A DNA stretch of 64,000 nt from JAFGVL01 sp031553685 (GTDB lineage: Bacteria > Bacteroidota > Bacteroidia > Bacteroidales > Paludibacteraceae): positions 61,386 through 125,385 of the forward strand of contig JAVBLE010000003.1 of assembly GCA_031553685.1 (NCBI GenBank), written 5' to 3'. Positions 1 to 6,745 of the stretch are shown here, in pieces; the stretch's first letter is position 1; the number at the start of each line of letters is the position of its first letter. Under the pieces are notes generated by a model. That model searched no databases, was not told the DNA's origin, and was given only the letters and a program-made list of their open reading frames with translations. The position numbers were made by a program, and so were the translations under genes.

Positions 1-1
1 A

Positions 2-376
2 GATACAATAGTTGGTCAAATTGATAATGAGACAAGATGTTTTGAATGGAATAATCTTTCGGGATATTTAATGGACAACATTCGCTATCCGGATTCGTTA
101 ATTCGTCAACTTCGTACAGGCACTAATGATTTGAAATTCAGCATTGATGCCGATTATAACATTAAAGATGTTGAATTGATTGTTGTTAAAGGGAATGATT
201 TTGCCCAAGAAATTTTGCCGGTACTTCAATCTATTCCTAAAACACTAATATTACCGATACAATGCGATGCAAAATATTCTATGCGCATAAATTTTAGAAT
301 AAGGGCAAGCGAAAGTGATCAATGTTGTATTATTTCACCCTTGGGTCATGACGATATTATAATATTTTGGAAATAA
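2..376 (+). CDS. C-terminal part of a TonB-like protein (5' end outside window)
   Basis: The reading frame is open to the left edge, so this is the C-terminal end of a longer gene; the ATG at 71 is probably internal. The visible part has the spacing of a TonB C-terminal domain: IRYPDSLIRQ, then a beta strand with KFSIDADYNIKDVELIVVKG, then a hydrophobic stretch and a late strand RINFRI. In such proteins this domain contacts TonB boxes of outer-membrane receptors or anchors a periplasmic protein. The match is degenerate and rests on pattern only. The end overlaps by a few bases the region just before the FISUMP gene start at 385, so the two may be co-transcribed. Confidence 0.35.
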   Translation, partial: DTIVGQIDNETRCFEWNNLSGYLMDNIRYPDSLIRQLRTGTNDLKFSIDADYNIKDVELIVVKGNDFAQEILPVLQSIPKTLILPIQCDAKYSMRINFRIRASESDQCCIISPLGHDDIIIFWK

Positions 377-384
377 AATTGACT

Positions 385-1617
385 ATGAAAGAACTACTAA
401 TCCTACTGTTTGCAATTCTGCCTCTTGCAGCAACGGCACAAAGCAATACCCAAGACGAAGGCGTAGTAATCAACGGTGTGCGCTGGGCAACGCGCAATGT
501 GGACGAGCCCGGCACATTTGCCCCAACACCCGAAAGTGATGGTAAATTTTATCAATATGAAAAAAAGAAGGCTTGGAAAACAACAGGCAGAGTTTGGAAA
601 TGGGATAAATATTATCATTCTGTTATTAGTTGTTGTTGGAAAGCCGAAAACGACCCCAGCCCCGATGGTTGGCGTGTACCTTCCGAAGAAGAATTCAAGA
701 GTTTGTTAGAAGAAGACAGAGTTAGTAGTGAATGGGTAATACAAAACGGTGTATATGGCGCAAAGTTTAGCTGTAAAATTACCGGAAATTCCATTTTCCT
801 GCCTGCTGTCGGACAGCGTTTTGGAGGTTATAATAAAAGTTATCGCAAGGCAGGAGAGCTACGCAAAGAAGGTACTTTTGATAAAGGAAAATTTGGAGAT
901 TATTGGTCGAATTTTGGTCAGCATTTTTCCTTTTTTGAAAAAGATTTTGCTCCAGAACTTTCTATAAGTGGTGAAATTACATGCAGTTATATTTCGCTTT
1001 ATGGTCGTTCTGTGCGTAGCGTCAGTGTATTGCCCGCAAAAAAAGTGTATCCTCACATAGACACTTCCGACAGCACCCGACTTAAAGACGAAGGAGTAAT
1101 GATTAACGGTGTGTGCTGGGCAACGCGCAACTTGGACGCACCCGGCACCTTTACCGCCAAGCCCGAAAACGACGGAATGTATTACGAATGGAAAACAAAA
1201 AAGGCTTGGACACTAACTACCGACAATCCAAAACGGAATGGTACACTTTACACAAGCGTTATTTTTGAAAACGATAAAGATGTTTTTCCATCGGGTTGGC
1301 GTTTGCCAAATGAGAAAGAAATATGGGCATTACGAGACACTGCTAAAGTAATGAGTAAATGGATAAACCAAAATGGTGTAAATGGTATGCAGATTATTGA
1401 CAAAGCCACCGGAAGTTCTATTTTTCTACCTGCAATAGGTTATCGTCAAAACTATAATGGGGAATGCGGCTATAGCCATGAAGGGATCTATGGGACTAAC
1501 GATAAACATGGACACTATTTGGGTTTTAATAGTCAGGATGTTTATCCGTATGTAGTTTTCTTAAATTACGGTCATAGAGAAGCCGGAGTTCCTGTGCGCT
1601 GTGTGGCGGAAAAATAA
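385..1617 (+). CDS. Secreted protein with two FISUMP (Fib_succ_major) domains
   Basis: A 410-residue protein beginning with a signal peptide (MKELLILLFAILPLAATAQ, cleavage probably after AQ). Two tandem copies of the Fibrobacter succinogenes major paralogous domain follow, about residues 25-230 and 235-410. Each has the same marks: VxINGVxWATRN near the start, GTFxxxPExDGxxYxW, a GWRxPxxxE segment, and an SIFLPAxG segment; the second ends with VPVRCV, the usual close of the family. The start at 385 is chosen because it gives a clean signal peptide; an upstream TTG at 367 would spoil it. Function is unknown; such proteins are exported and often occur as large paralogous families in Bacteroidetes. 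A strong terminator follows. Confidence 0.85.
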   Translation: MKELLILLFAILPLAATAQSNTQDEGVVINGVRWATRNVDEPGTFAPTPESDGKFYQYEKKKAWKTTGRVWKWDKYYHSVISCCWKAENDPSPDGWRVPSEEEFKSLLEEDRVSSEWVIQNGVYGAKFSCKITGNSIFLPAVGQRFGGYNKSYRKAGELRKEGTFDKGKFGDYWSNFGQHFSFFEKDFAPELSISGEITCSYISLYGRSVRSVSVLPAKKVYPHIDTSDSTRLKDEGVMINGVCWATRNLDAPGTFTAKPENDGMYYEWKTKKAWTLTTDNPKRNGTLYTSVIFENDKDVFPSGWRLPNEKEIWALRDTAKVMSKWINQNGVNGMQIIDKATGSSIFLPAIGYRQNYNGECGYSHEGIYGTNDKHGHYLGFNSQDVYPYVVFLNYGHREAGVPVRCVAEK

Positions 1618-1697
1618 ACAGCTATTATCTGAAGCGATTGGTTGGACGAAAATAATTTGTAAATAAGGTGAATACAAAAACAATCACTTGTTATACA

Positions 1698-1728
1698 GTA
1701 AGGGTTTCACTCAAAGTGAAACCCTTAC
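1698..1728 (+). terminator. Intrinsic terminator after FISUMP gene
   Basis: A perfect inverted repeat: 14-bp arms (GTAAGGGTTTCACT and its complement) around a 3-nt loop, followed by a short T-rich run. It lies about 80 bp past the stop codon and insulates the gene from the integrated element downstream. Confidence 0.85.
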
Positions 1729-1800
1729 TTTGTTAAACATGGAATGTTTTTTAGTGTTTTTTATTTGATTTGGGTTTCTTAACCCTTGCGTCTTTTTCGC

Positions 1801-1808
1801 TATCTTTG
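1801..1808 (+). promoter_or_regulatory. Original DUF4494 promoter (-7 box TATCTTTG)
   Basis: TATCTTTG fits the Bacteroidetes -7 consensus TAnnTTTG and lies 30 bp before the ATG at 1838. That ATG now starts only a truncated stub, because the integrated element separates it from the rest of the DUF4494 gene. No good -33 TTTG box is seen at 19-21 bp. Confidence 0.6.
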
Positions 1809-1837
1809 CGTTTCAAAAAAATTAAAAACAAAAGAAT

Positions 1838-1879
1838 ATGTACAATTGGTTTGAATGTAGAACCAATTGTTTTATTTAA
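1838..1879 (+). pseudogene. Stub of the DUF4494 gene left of the integrated element
   Basis: The first seven codons (MYNWFEC) match the start of the intact DUF4494 gene at 6746, then the frame runs into element sequence and stops after 13 codons. This is the severed original 5' end of that gene, still next to its own promoter at 1801. The codon for Tyr/Asn boundary differs by one silent base from the right copy, showing that the right copy is supplied by the element. Confidence 0.75.
1844..1859 (+). repeat. attL core of the integrative element
   Basis: The 16-bp core AATTGGTTTGAATGTA is identical to 6752-6767. Here it is flanked by inverted 9-bp arms, CAATTGGTT at 1843-1851 and AACCAATTG at 1861-1869, with 9 bp between, the layout expected for a core-type site bound by two recombinase protomers. 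Confidence 0.75.
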
Positions 1880-1911
1880 ATAATTGATTGTCAATATAAT
1901 AAATGTTATTT

Positions 1912-1966
1912 CATTAAACTAAATGTGTTAAACTATTATATTTCATTAAACCATATATTAAACTAA
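1912..1966 (+). promoter_or_regulatory. Candidate recombinase arm-type sites, left end
   Basis: Four TTAAAC-containing motifs in 55 bp, the last two forming ATTAAACCATATATTAAAC at 1945-1963. A nearly identical pair occurs at the right end (6678-6697). Sharing of this paired motif by both ends, just inside the core sites, suggests arm-type binding sites for the integrase N-terminal domain. They also lie in the integrase promoter region, so integrase may control its own expression. Confidence 0.45.
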
Positions 1967-1971
1967 AATAC

Positions 1972-1979
1972 TATATTTG
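1972..1979 (+). promoter_or_regulatory. Integrase promoter (-7 box TATATTTG)
   Basis: TATATTTG fits TAnnTTTG and is 17 bp before the integrase ATG at 1997. The arm-type repeats overlap the expected -33 region. Confidence 0.5.
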
Positions 1980-1996
1980 TGAAAAAATAATATAGT

Positions 1997-3391
1997 ATGG
2001 CAGGTGTAAAGTCAATAGCTCGGTTTAAACTTATATGTTACACAAGCAAGAAACTTGCTGATGGTAACCACCCTATTATGTTGCGTATTACTTATGGTAA
2101 ATCTGTGTATAAAAGTACAGGTTACTCATGTAAAGAAAATGATTGGGATAAGAAGGGAGAGTTTATTAAAAATCGCAAATACCCTGATGTTGATATGGTA
2201 AATAAATACCTATCTGATTTTAAAGCTAAGGTTGTTTCTAAACGCAATTATTATCAAAGTAATGAAATATTATACACAGCTAAAAAGTTGGCTGATAGTG
2301 TAGAAGATGTATCTGTTCAATATAATAAGTTAAGTGTTGTTCATTACTTAGAAAACTATATTTCCAATTTAGCACAGATAGGATCAAGCAAACACACTCG
2401 TAATAGCTACTCTACATTATTAAAAAGGCTAAATAAATTTAGAAAGGGTAAAGAGTTATTATTTACAGATATAGACACTTTTTGGTGTCAGCACTTTTCT
2501 AATTATCTGAAAAATGAGGGGCTTAAAAATGGGTCTATTAATACAATTTATAGCAAATTGAGTTCAATTTATAATATTGCTATTGATGATGACATAGTGC
2601 CTTTAAACATGTTTCCCTTTCGTAAATACAAATATTGGGTGCATTTTAAAGTGGATCAAAAAAAGAAAAGTTTGACCAAAATAGATATGTTTACCTTACA
2701 TGCCTACTTTGGCAATATGTATCTTAGTATGAATTCCAATAGTTATAATGAAGAGTTACAGCACAGGCACACTAAAACATTTGCATTGGCAGCTTTTCTA
2801 TTTGGATATATGGCACAGGGTTTAGCCATGATTGATATTGCCTTGTTGAAAAAAGAAATGTTTTCTGTGTTTTTGCATGCAGAAACGATTAGAAACCCCA
2901 AAGAGGAAGAACCATTTATTGATGAAGAAAATGAGTTTTATAAAATTGAAACCAAAAGAAGCAAAACAAATGTGCCTCTGACAATCATTATTCCAAAATC
3001 AGAAATTTCAGAATTTATTATTAAGCCATTCTTACAGACTGCTCATTTGAGAGATGGATATGTTTTTCCTATATTGCAGAATAATAAGCACACTTACCAA
3101 TATCTAACTACTGACCAAAGGGATAATGCAATAAACACAACCCAACAGTTGGTTAATAAGAACTTGAAAGCTATTATAAAAGACTGTAATAAAAAACATA
3201 ATACAACCATCAATACAGATATTACATTTTATACCATGCGACATACATACGCTTCTGTTAGCTATTATGAGGGAACTAACAGAGCTTTAATAGCTAAAAC
3301 AATGGGGCGTTCTAAGAGTGGTATTGAAAGTTACATTAAAGATCTTGTAATAGATAATGATATAATAGAAGCCAATAGAAAGATATTTTAG
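1997..3391 (+). CDS. Tyrosine recombinase (site-specific integrase) with atypical active site
   Basis: 464 residues. About 1-90 form the arm-type DNA-binding domain, 105-205 the SAM-like core-binding domain, and 225-450 the catalytic domain. The nucleophile is Tyr446 in ESYIKD and Arg II is Arg415 in YTMRHTYAS. Three other conserved positions differ from the classical R-K-H-R-H/W-Y set: Gln274 (YMAQGLAMIDIA) where Arg I is expected, Tyr412 for the HxxR His, and Arg438 (TMGRS) for the LGH His. Loss of Arg I is known for the CTnDOT integrase, so it does not by itself mean inactivity. It sits just inside attL, reads into the element, and is closed by a terminator at 3416-3451. It presumably catalyses integration and excision. 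Confidence 0.92.
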   Translation: MAGVKSIARFKLICYTSKKLADGNHPIMLRITYGKSVYKSTGYSCKENDWDKKGEFIKNRKYPDVDMVNKYLSDFKAKVVSKRNYYQSNEILYTAKKLADSVEDVSVQYNKLSVVHYLENYISNLAQIGSSKHTRNSYSTLLKRLNKFRKGKELLFTDIDTFWCQHFSNYLKNEGLKNGSINTIYSKLSSIYNIAIDDDIVPLNMFPFRKYKYWVHFKVDQKKKSLTKIDMFTLHAYFGNMYLSMNSNSYNEELQHRHTKTFALAAFLFGYMAQGLAMIDIALLKKEMFSVFLHAETIRNPKEEEPFIDEENEFYKIETKRSKTNVPLTIIIPKSEISEFIIKPFLQTAHLRDGYVFPILQNNKHTYQYLTTDQRDNAINTTQQLVNKNLKAIIKDCNKKHNTTINTDITFYTMRHTYASVSYYEGTNRALIAKTMGRSKSGIESYIKDLVIDNDIIEANRKIF

Positions 3392-3415
3392 AAGCATTTT
3401 AATATTTATAAAAAC

Positions 3416-3451
3416 AAAAATGGGTAAACTTTAATTGGTCTACCCATTTTT
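3416..3451 (+). terminator. Terminator between integrase and the zinc-ribbon cassette
   Basis: Arms AAAAATGGGTA and TACCCATTTTT pair perfectly around a 14-nt loop. A-run on one side and T-run on the other allow termination from both directions, serving the integrase and the converging minus-strand cassette. Confidence 0.7.
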
Positions 3452-3478
3452 AGTTTACACCCCAAAAACCAAAGATAT

Positions 3479-3808
3479 TCATAACTTGTTGTTACAATAT
3501 CTACAAATTTTGGCATTTCTCTTTATGGTTTCAGCACAATATGGACATTCAATATCTGATGAAACTTGTTGATTAATGGTAGCATTAATATCTATTGCAC
3601 CCTCACTATTTCTTTGGCTGTAAATAATACAAGCAATTCCTGTCAAAAAGCTAAATCCACATGCTATTAGTACAACACCCAATATAACACCTGTCAGTTT
3701 TGATACATTCCTACCTATAAGTTTGCCAATAGCCCATTCAATCCAAATGAATAGAAGTATGATAGCTACAACAAAGAAACCCAATAAAAAGCTTTCTAAA
3801 TCACTCAT
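3479..3808 (-). CDS. Small membrane protein with C-terminal zinc ribbon
   Basis: 109 residues. Two membrane segments at about 6-28 and 38-63 are followed by a linker and a C-terminal zinc ribbon, CPYCAETIKRNAKICRYC, whose four cysteines are intact (two CxxC knuckles). The protein is probably anchored in the inner membrane with the ribbon in the cytoplasm. It is the last gene of a three-gene minus-strand set: the lipoprotein gene ends 1 base upstream of this start codon's edge, so the two are translationally close. Function unknown. It mirrors the first gene of the set, which has its ribbon at the N-terminus. Confidence 0.75.
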   Translation of the reverse strand: MSDLESFLLGFFVVAIILLFIWIEWAIGKLIGRNVSKLTGVILGVVLIACGFSFLTGIACIIYSQRNSEGAIDINATINQQVSSDIECPYCAETIKRNAKICRYCNNKL

Positions 3809-3809
3809 T

Positions 3810-4091
3810 TTATTCTGTTAATATTTCCCATTGATAGTTTGAACCATCATAAGTTACTTTTACATCATATACTTGTTTTTCTCCATTTTCAGAGGTGGTA
3901 AGAACGCCATTGTAGTAATTGCCTTCTTGGTGGACTAATTGAAAATCTACCATTCTAACACCATCTACTTGTGTTATTTCAGAAGCAATATCTTCTTTTA
4001 TTTTAACTCTTAAACCCTCTGTTGTTAATCCACTACAAGAGAACAACAAAAGGCTTAAAAACAATACAATGGTTAGTATTTTAGTTTTCAT
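3810..4091 (-). CDS. Small lipoprotein in mobile-element cassette
   Basis: 93 residues. The start at 4091 gives a lipoprotein signal, MKTKILTIVLFLSLLLFSC, with Cys as the lipidated residue; a longer frame from 4136 would bury it. The mature part is about 75 residues, rich in beta-type sequence (GNYYNGVLTTSENGEKQVYD), with no recognised family. It overlaps the upstream zinc-ribbon gene by 11 bases and is 1 base from the next, so the three are one operon. Likely exported to the inner or outer membrane from within the periplasm. Confidence 0.7.
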   Translation of the reverse strand: MKTKILTIVLFLSLLLFSCSGLTTEGLRVKIKEDIASEITQVDGVRMVDFQLVHQEGNYYNGVLTTSENGEKQVYDVKVTYDGSNYQWEILTE

Positions 4092-4383
4092 CTTTTTTAC
4101 CCCACCATCCTGCTGATTTAACAATAGCAAAAACAATTCCCAACACTCCTATGGTTACAGGTAATCTAAGAGCTTTTGGATAACTGTCACCTAATATTGA
4201 CATTAAAATTCCTTGTACAATACAAGTAATGACAATCATAAGGATTACTAACCCTGTTCTTTTCAATCCATTACCTGTTTTCTTTTTAATCTCTTGAGTT
4301 CTCTTTTTGTAACCACATTGTGGACACACACTTGCTGTTTCAGAAAATTCCCTACCACAGTCAGGACATGTAATTAAAGCCAT
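4081..4383 (-). CDS. N-terminal zinc ribbon membrane protein
   Basis: 100 residues. It begins with a zinc ribbon, CPDCGREFSETASVCPQCGY (four cysteines intact), followed by a basic stretch (KKRTQEIKKK) and two membrane helices at about 44-66 and 73-92. First gene of the three-gene cassette, transcribed divergently from the XRE regulator; the twin operators lie in the shared intergenic region, so the cassette may be under that regulator. Family function unknown. Confidence 0.75.
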   Translation of the reverse strand: MALITCPDCGREFSETASVCPQCGYKKRTQEIKKKTGNGLKRTGLVILMIVITCIVQGILMSILGDSYPKALRLPVTIGVLGIVFAIVKSAGWWGKKDEN

Positions 4384-4531
4384 AAGTTTTATTTTTTTTA
4401 AATTTTGCCTACTCTGTTTCAGGATTTTCAGCTTACCTCCTTAATTATGTTTTTACAAATTTATTTTCTTGTTACCAAGAAACCTGAAGCCATTTAATCC
4501 TTTTCATTCATATCATCCAAAGATATTCAAA

Positions 4532-4595
4532 GTTGACATTTATGTTAACCAAAGTGCAAATATATACAATAATCTTTGTTGACAAATATGTTAAC
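4532..4595. promoter_or_regulatory. Twin 18-bp operators and promoter of the XRE regulator
   Basis: GTTGACATTTATGTTAAC (4532-4549) and GTTGACAAATATGTTAAC (4578-4595) match at 16 of 18 positions and are each nearly palindromic (GTTgACA...TgTTAAC). They are 46 bp apart. The second begins at the last base of a -7-like box AATCTTTG (4571-4578), so a bound repressor would cover the transcription start of the regulator gene. The first faces the divergent cassette at 4383. Confidence 0.65.
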
Positions 4596-4604
4596 TGAAA
4601 AATT

Positions 4605-4823
4605 ATGGAAAAAGATGAAGCATTAAAGAAGATTGGTTTGAAAATCAAACAATTAAGGGATGAAAGAAAAATCAGTCAACAAGACTTGGGAGCAGCTTGT
4701 AATTTTGAAAAATCAAGTATTAACAGAATGGAAGCAGGAAGGAGTAATTTTACCATTGGTACATTGTTAAAGATATGTTCAGCTTTGGGGGTTGAGTTGA
4801 AAGATATTGTTGATGTGAAATGA
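4605..4823 (+). CDS. XRE-family helix-turn-helix regulator
   Basis: 72 residues, almost entirely a Cro/C1-type HTH: IGLKIKQLRDERKISQQDLG, then FEKSSINRMEAG as recognition helix, then TIGTLLKICSALGVELKDI. This is the usual size of small immunity-type repressors on mobile elements. Two near-palindromic operators lie directly upstream, one on its own promoter, which suggests autorepression and control of the divergent cassette. No peptidase or sensor domain is attached. Confidence 0.88.
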   Translation: MEKDEALKKIGLKIKQLRDERKISQQDLGAACNFEKSSINRMEAGRSNFTIGTLLKICSALGVELKDIVDVK

Positions 4824-5060
4824 ATTTTAAAATACTTTCCTCTGTCAGGTATCCTCTAACCCCTTGTTAAGTACTGTATAGAACTGTTTTGTACCTTAAC
4901 GGAGCTATACTTGAAAAGTGTATTGTTTTATAGGTTGAAAAATTTTTTCTATTTTTTTTAAACAAAAACTTATACTTCAATAAAGTTCTTACTATTTATA
5001 TTTAGAGCATTTTAATTCAAAATGCTTTTCAATAAAGATAAAACAATAAAGTTGATAGTA

Positions 5061-5258
5061 ATGAGTAAAAGAGAATTTAGAGAACTTAGTGATACCACTA
5101 AACAGAAAATGAGTGTGAAGAAGCAGGGAATTTGTAACCCACAACATGGAAAGGCAATGCCAGATGAAGTAAAGCAAAAGATTTCAGATAAATTAAGGGC
5201 TTATTGGTCAACCATTCCTTCAAAAGATAATGATAGTAAAACCAATGAAAATGAGTAA
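5061..5258 (+). CDS. Small NUMOD3-like DNA-binding protein
   Basis: 65 residues from the ATG at 5061 (an earlier in-frame ATG at 5022 is possible). It carries two loose copies of a NUMOD3-type motif: LSDTTKQKMSVKKQG and MPDEVKQKISDKLRAYW, the pattern ExxKQKxSxxxxG seen in DNA-binding modules of homing endonucleases. No nuclease domain is present. Its 3' end overlaps the Rep-like gene (ATGAGTAA and earlier ATGs lie in the overlap), pointing to translational coupling. It may help the Rep protein or integrase bind DNA, for example as an accessory or directionality factor. Confidence 0.55.
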   Translation: MSKREFRELSDTTKQKMSVKKQGICNPQHGKAMPDEVKQKISDKLRAYWSTIPSKDNDSKTNENE

Positions 5259-6162
5259 AAAGAGAGGTGTTAAACATGTATATACATTAGATAAACTGAC
5301 ACTTTGTTATACAGCTAATGATAGTATTATTGAACAACTAAATGATATAACAGATTTAGATTTGATAGATTTTAAATTGAAAAGGACTAAATCTAATATA
5401 GTTAATGAAAATCGTATTGACATATATGTTCAAAATCCCAATGATTTAAAGTTTATTTTATTTGGTACATTATGTTATGACCAATGGAAAAAAGGGAGCA
5501 ATAATGATACTTTGATTTGGCTGTATTATAATAACAAGGTGTTTTATACTGAATTTTTAAAAAAGACAAATATTATTGTTTTTACAGATTACATTAGCAA
5601 TAATTTAGGTTTGGAAATAAATAACTTTACCAACATGGATATTGCTTGTGATTCCAATGTGAATTATGCTAAGAAACTGAAAAAAGCAATATTTGATGAA
5701 AACTTTACACCAATAGTAAATGGCACTGAAAGAAGTGATCCAAATGAAGTGATCCAAGAAATACAGTACCTGATGAAAGCTAACCAAAAAAGAATGACAG
5801 ATTTAACCATTTATTTAAAGCAAAACTATGATAAGGGGTTTGAATTAAGGTGCTATGATAAAGAAGATGAAATTAATGATGTTTCAGGAAAAGAATATAT
5901 AAAAGATTGGGTTGATTTAAAGAAGCCTCATCGTTCAGAGTTATCCTTAAAATATAAGCAGTTAAAAGAGCATTTAAATAATAATCCCAACTTACAAAAA
6001 TACTTTTATCATTATGAAGATTTAAACATTGAAATGATGTTACCTTATTTGGGAGATGGCAATTTTAATTTTTTAGAAGACATGTTTAAATCATTTGTAA
6101 ATAGATTAATTAGATTTAAAGATAAAAAAACAGGTAACATACTAACAATATTTGACCTTTAA
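5230..6162 (+). CDS. Rep-like protein (possible rolling-circle initiator)
   Basis: 310 residues (start at 5230; the ATG at 5251, overlapping the previous stop as ATGAGTAA, is an alternative). The arrangement recalls plasmid/phage replication initiation factors of the Rep_trans type: an N-terminal YTLDKLTLCY, a central NMDIACDSN (acidic pair as in the DxxxD metal site), a FELRCYDKEDE segment and a following RSELSLK strand. The expected catalytic Tyr cannot be assigned by eye. Located just before the AT-rich right end with hairpins that could be an origin. Assignment is by motif order only, so moderate to low confidence in the function; the gene itself is solid. Confidence 0.5.
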   Translation: MIVKPMKMSKKRGVKHVYTLDKLTLCYTANDSIIEQLNDITDLDLIDFKLKRTKSNIVNENRIDIYVQNPNDLKFILFGTLCYDQWKKGSNNDTLIWLYYNNKVFYTEFLKKTNIIVFTDYISNNLGLEINNFTNMDIACDSNVNYAKKLKKAIFDENFTPIVNGTERSDPNEVIQEIQYLMKANQKRMTDLTIYLKQNYDKGFELRCYDKEDEINDVSGKEYIKDWVDLKKPHRSELSLKYKQLKEHLNNNPNLQKYFYHYEDLNIEMMLPYLGDGNFNFLEDMFKSFVNRLIRFKDKKTGNILTIFDL

Positions 6163-6520
6163 CAAAGAGAACTGTCAGCCCTTCTTTTTTGATTGTAATT
6201 TTTTGAAAATAAATTACTTAATTAAGAAAAAGGATATGTTCAAAATAGAACATTATATATAATCACTTAGTTATCAATTATATTAAAAAGTATACCAATA
6301 TAATTAATTGATTAATAATTAGACGATTAAAGTAATTTTTTTAATAAACTAAAATATAATTCCTATTTAAACAAGAATTACCAATAGTTTAATATTACAA
6401 ATTATTTTATGAAATAATTTCATAATAAATTGATTATCAATTTATTAAATTTGATTTGTTTGGGTTTAAATAAAATAAAATATATTATTTATTGAAAATC
6501 AAATTGTTACATGTTTTTAT

Positions 6521-6596
6521 AAACTAAAATGTATCAGAATAATATTTTAATGATTTCTGATACATTTTTTCTGTATGGACTATTACATTTTAGTTT
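6521..6596. promoter_or_regulatory. Overlapping hairpins, candidate origin or terminator
   Basis: A 14-bp perfect stem (AAAATGTATCAGAA, 6526-6539, with 6555-6568) encloses a 15-nt loop starting TAATATTTT and is followed by a T-run. A second, mutually exclusive pairing joins AAACTAAAATGTA (6521-6533) with its exact complement at 6584-6596. The first could terminate Rep transcription or form a nicking stem-loop; the alternative pairings could act as a switch. Confidence 0.5.
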
Positions 6597-6624
6597 CAAT
6601 AAACAATTTATCCTAAGTTTATTT

Positions 6625-6632
6625 TATCTTTG
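6625..6632 (+). promoter_or_regulatory. Element-borne promoter for the DUF4494 gene (TATCTTTG)
   Basis: TATCTTTG is identical to the -7 box of the original promoter at 1801. It lies inside the element, 113 bp before the reconstituted ATG at 6746, so the element replaces the promoter it displaced. Confidence 0.5.
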
Positions 6633-6677
6633 TGAGGTTTTTTATAAAAGTTTTAATAGAGGTGTTTTTTACATTCT

Positions 6678-6697
6678 ATTAAACCACAGATTAAACC
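6678..6697 (+). promoter_or_regulatory. Candidate recombinase arm-type sites, right end
   Basis: ATTAAACCACAGATTAAACC matches 1945-1964 at all but three positions. Same orientation as the left pair, about 55 bp inside the attR core. Confidence 0.45.
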
Positions 6698-6745
6698 AAT
6701 GAAATATTAAAGTTTGTAAATCATTGATAATTAAATAGAAATAAT

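Larger units (their letters stand above)
1618..1996. other. Intergenic stretch: terminator, old promoter, left end of element
   Basis: Holds the FISUMP terminator (1698-1728), the stranded DUF4494 promoter (1801-1808) and stub, the attL core, the arm-type repeats and the integrase promoter. No further gene is visible. Confidence 0.7.
6163..6745. other. AT-rich non-coding right end of the element
   Basis: 583 bp with no plausible gene and very low GC. It holds repeats of AAACTAAAAT (6346-6355, 6521-6530, inverted at 6587-6596; also at 1961-1970 by the left end), two overlapping hairpins (6521-6596), a new promoter for the DUF4494 gene (6625-6632) and arm-type motifs (6678-6697). Together these look like replication and recombination control sites. 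Confidence 0.55.

Noticed and set aside
6540..6554. CRESS-type nonanucleotide in the hairpin loop (TAATATT...)
   Set aside because: The match is partial in an AT-rich loop and would occur by chance; kept only as a weak hint in the origin finding.
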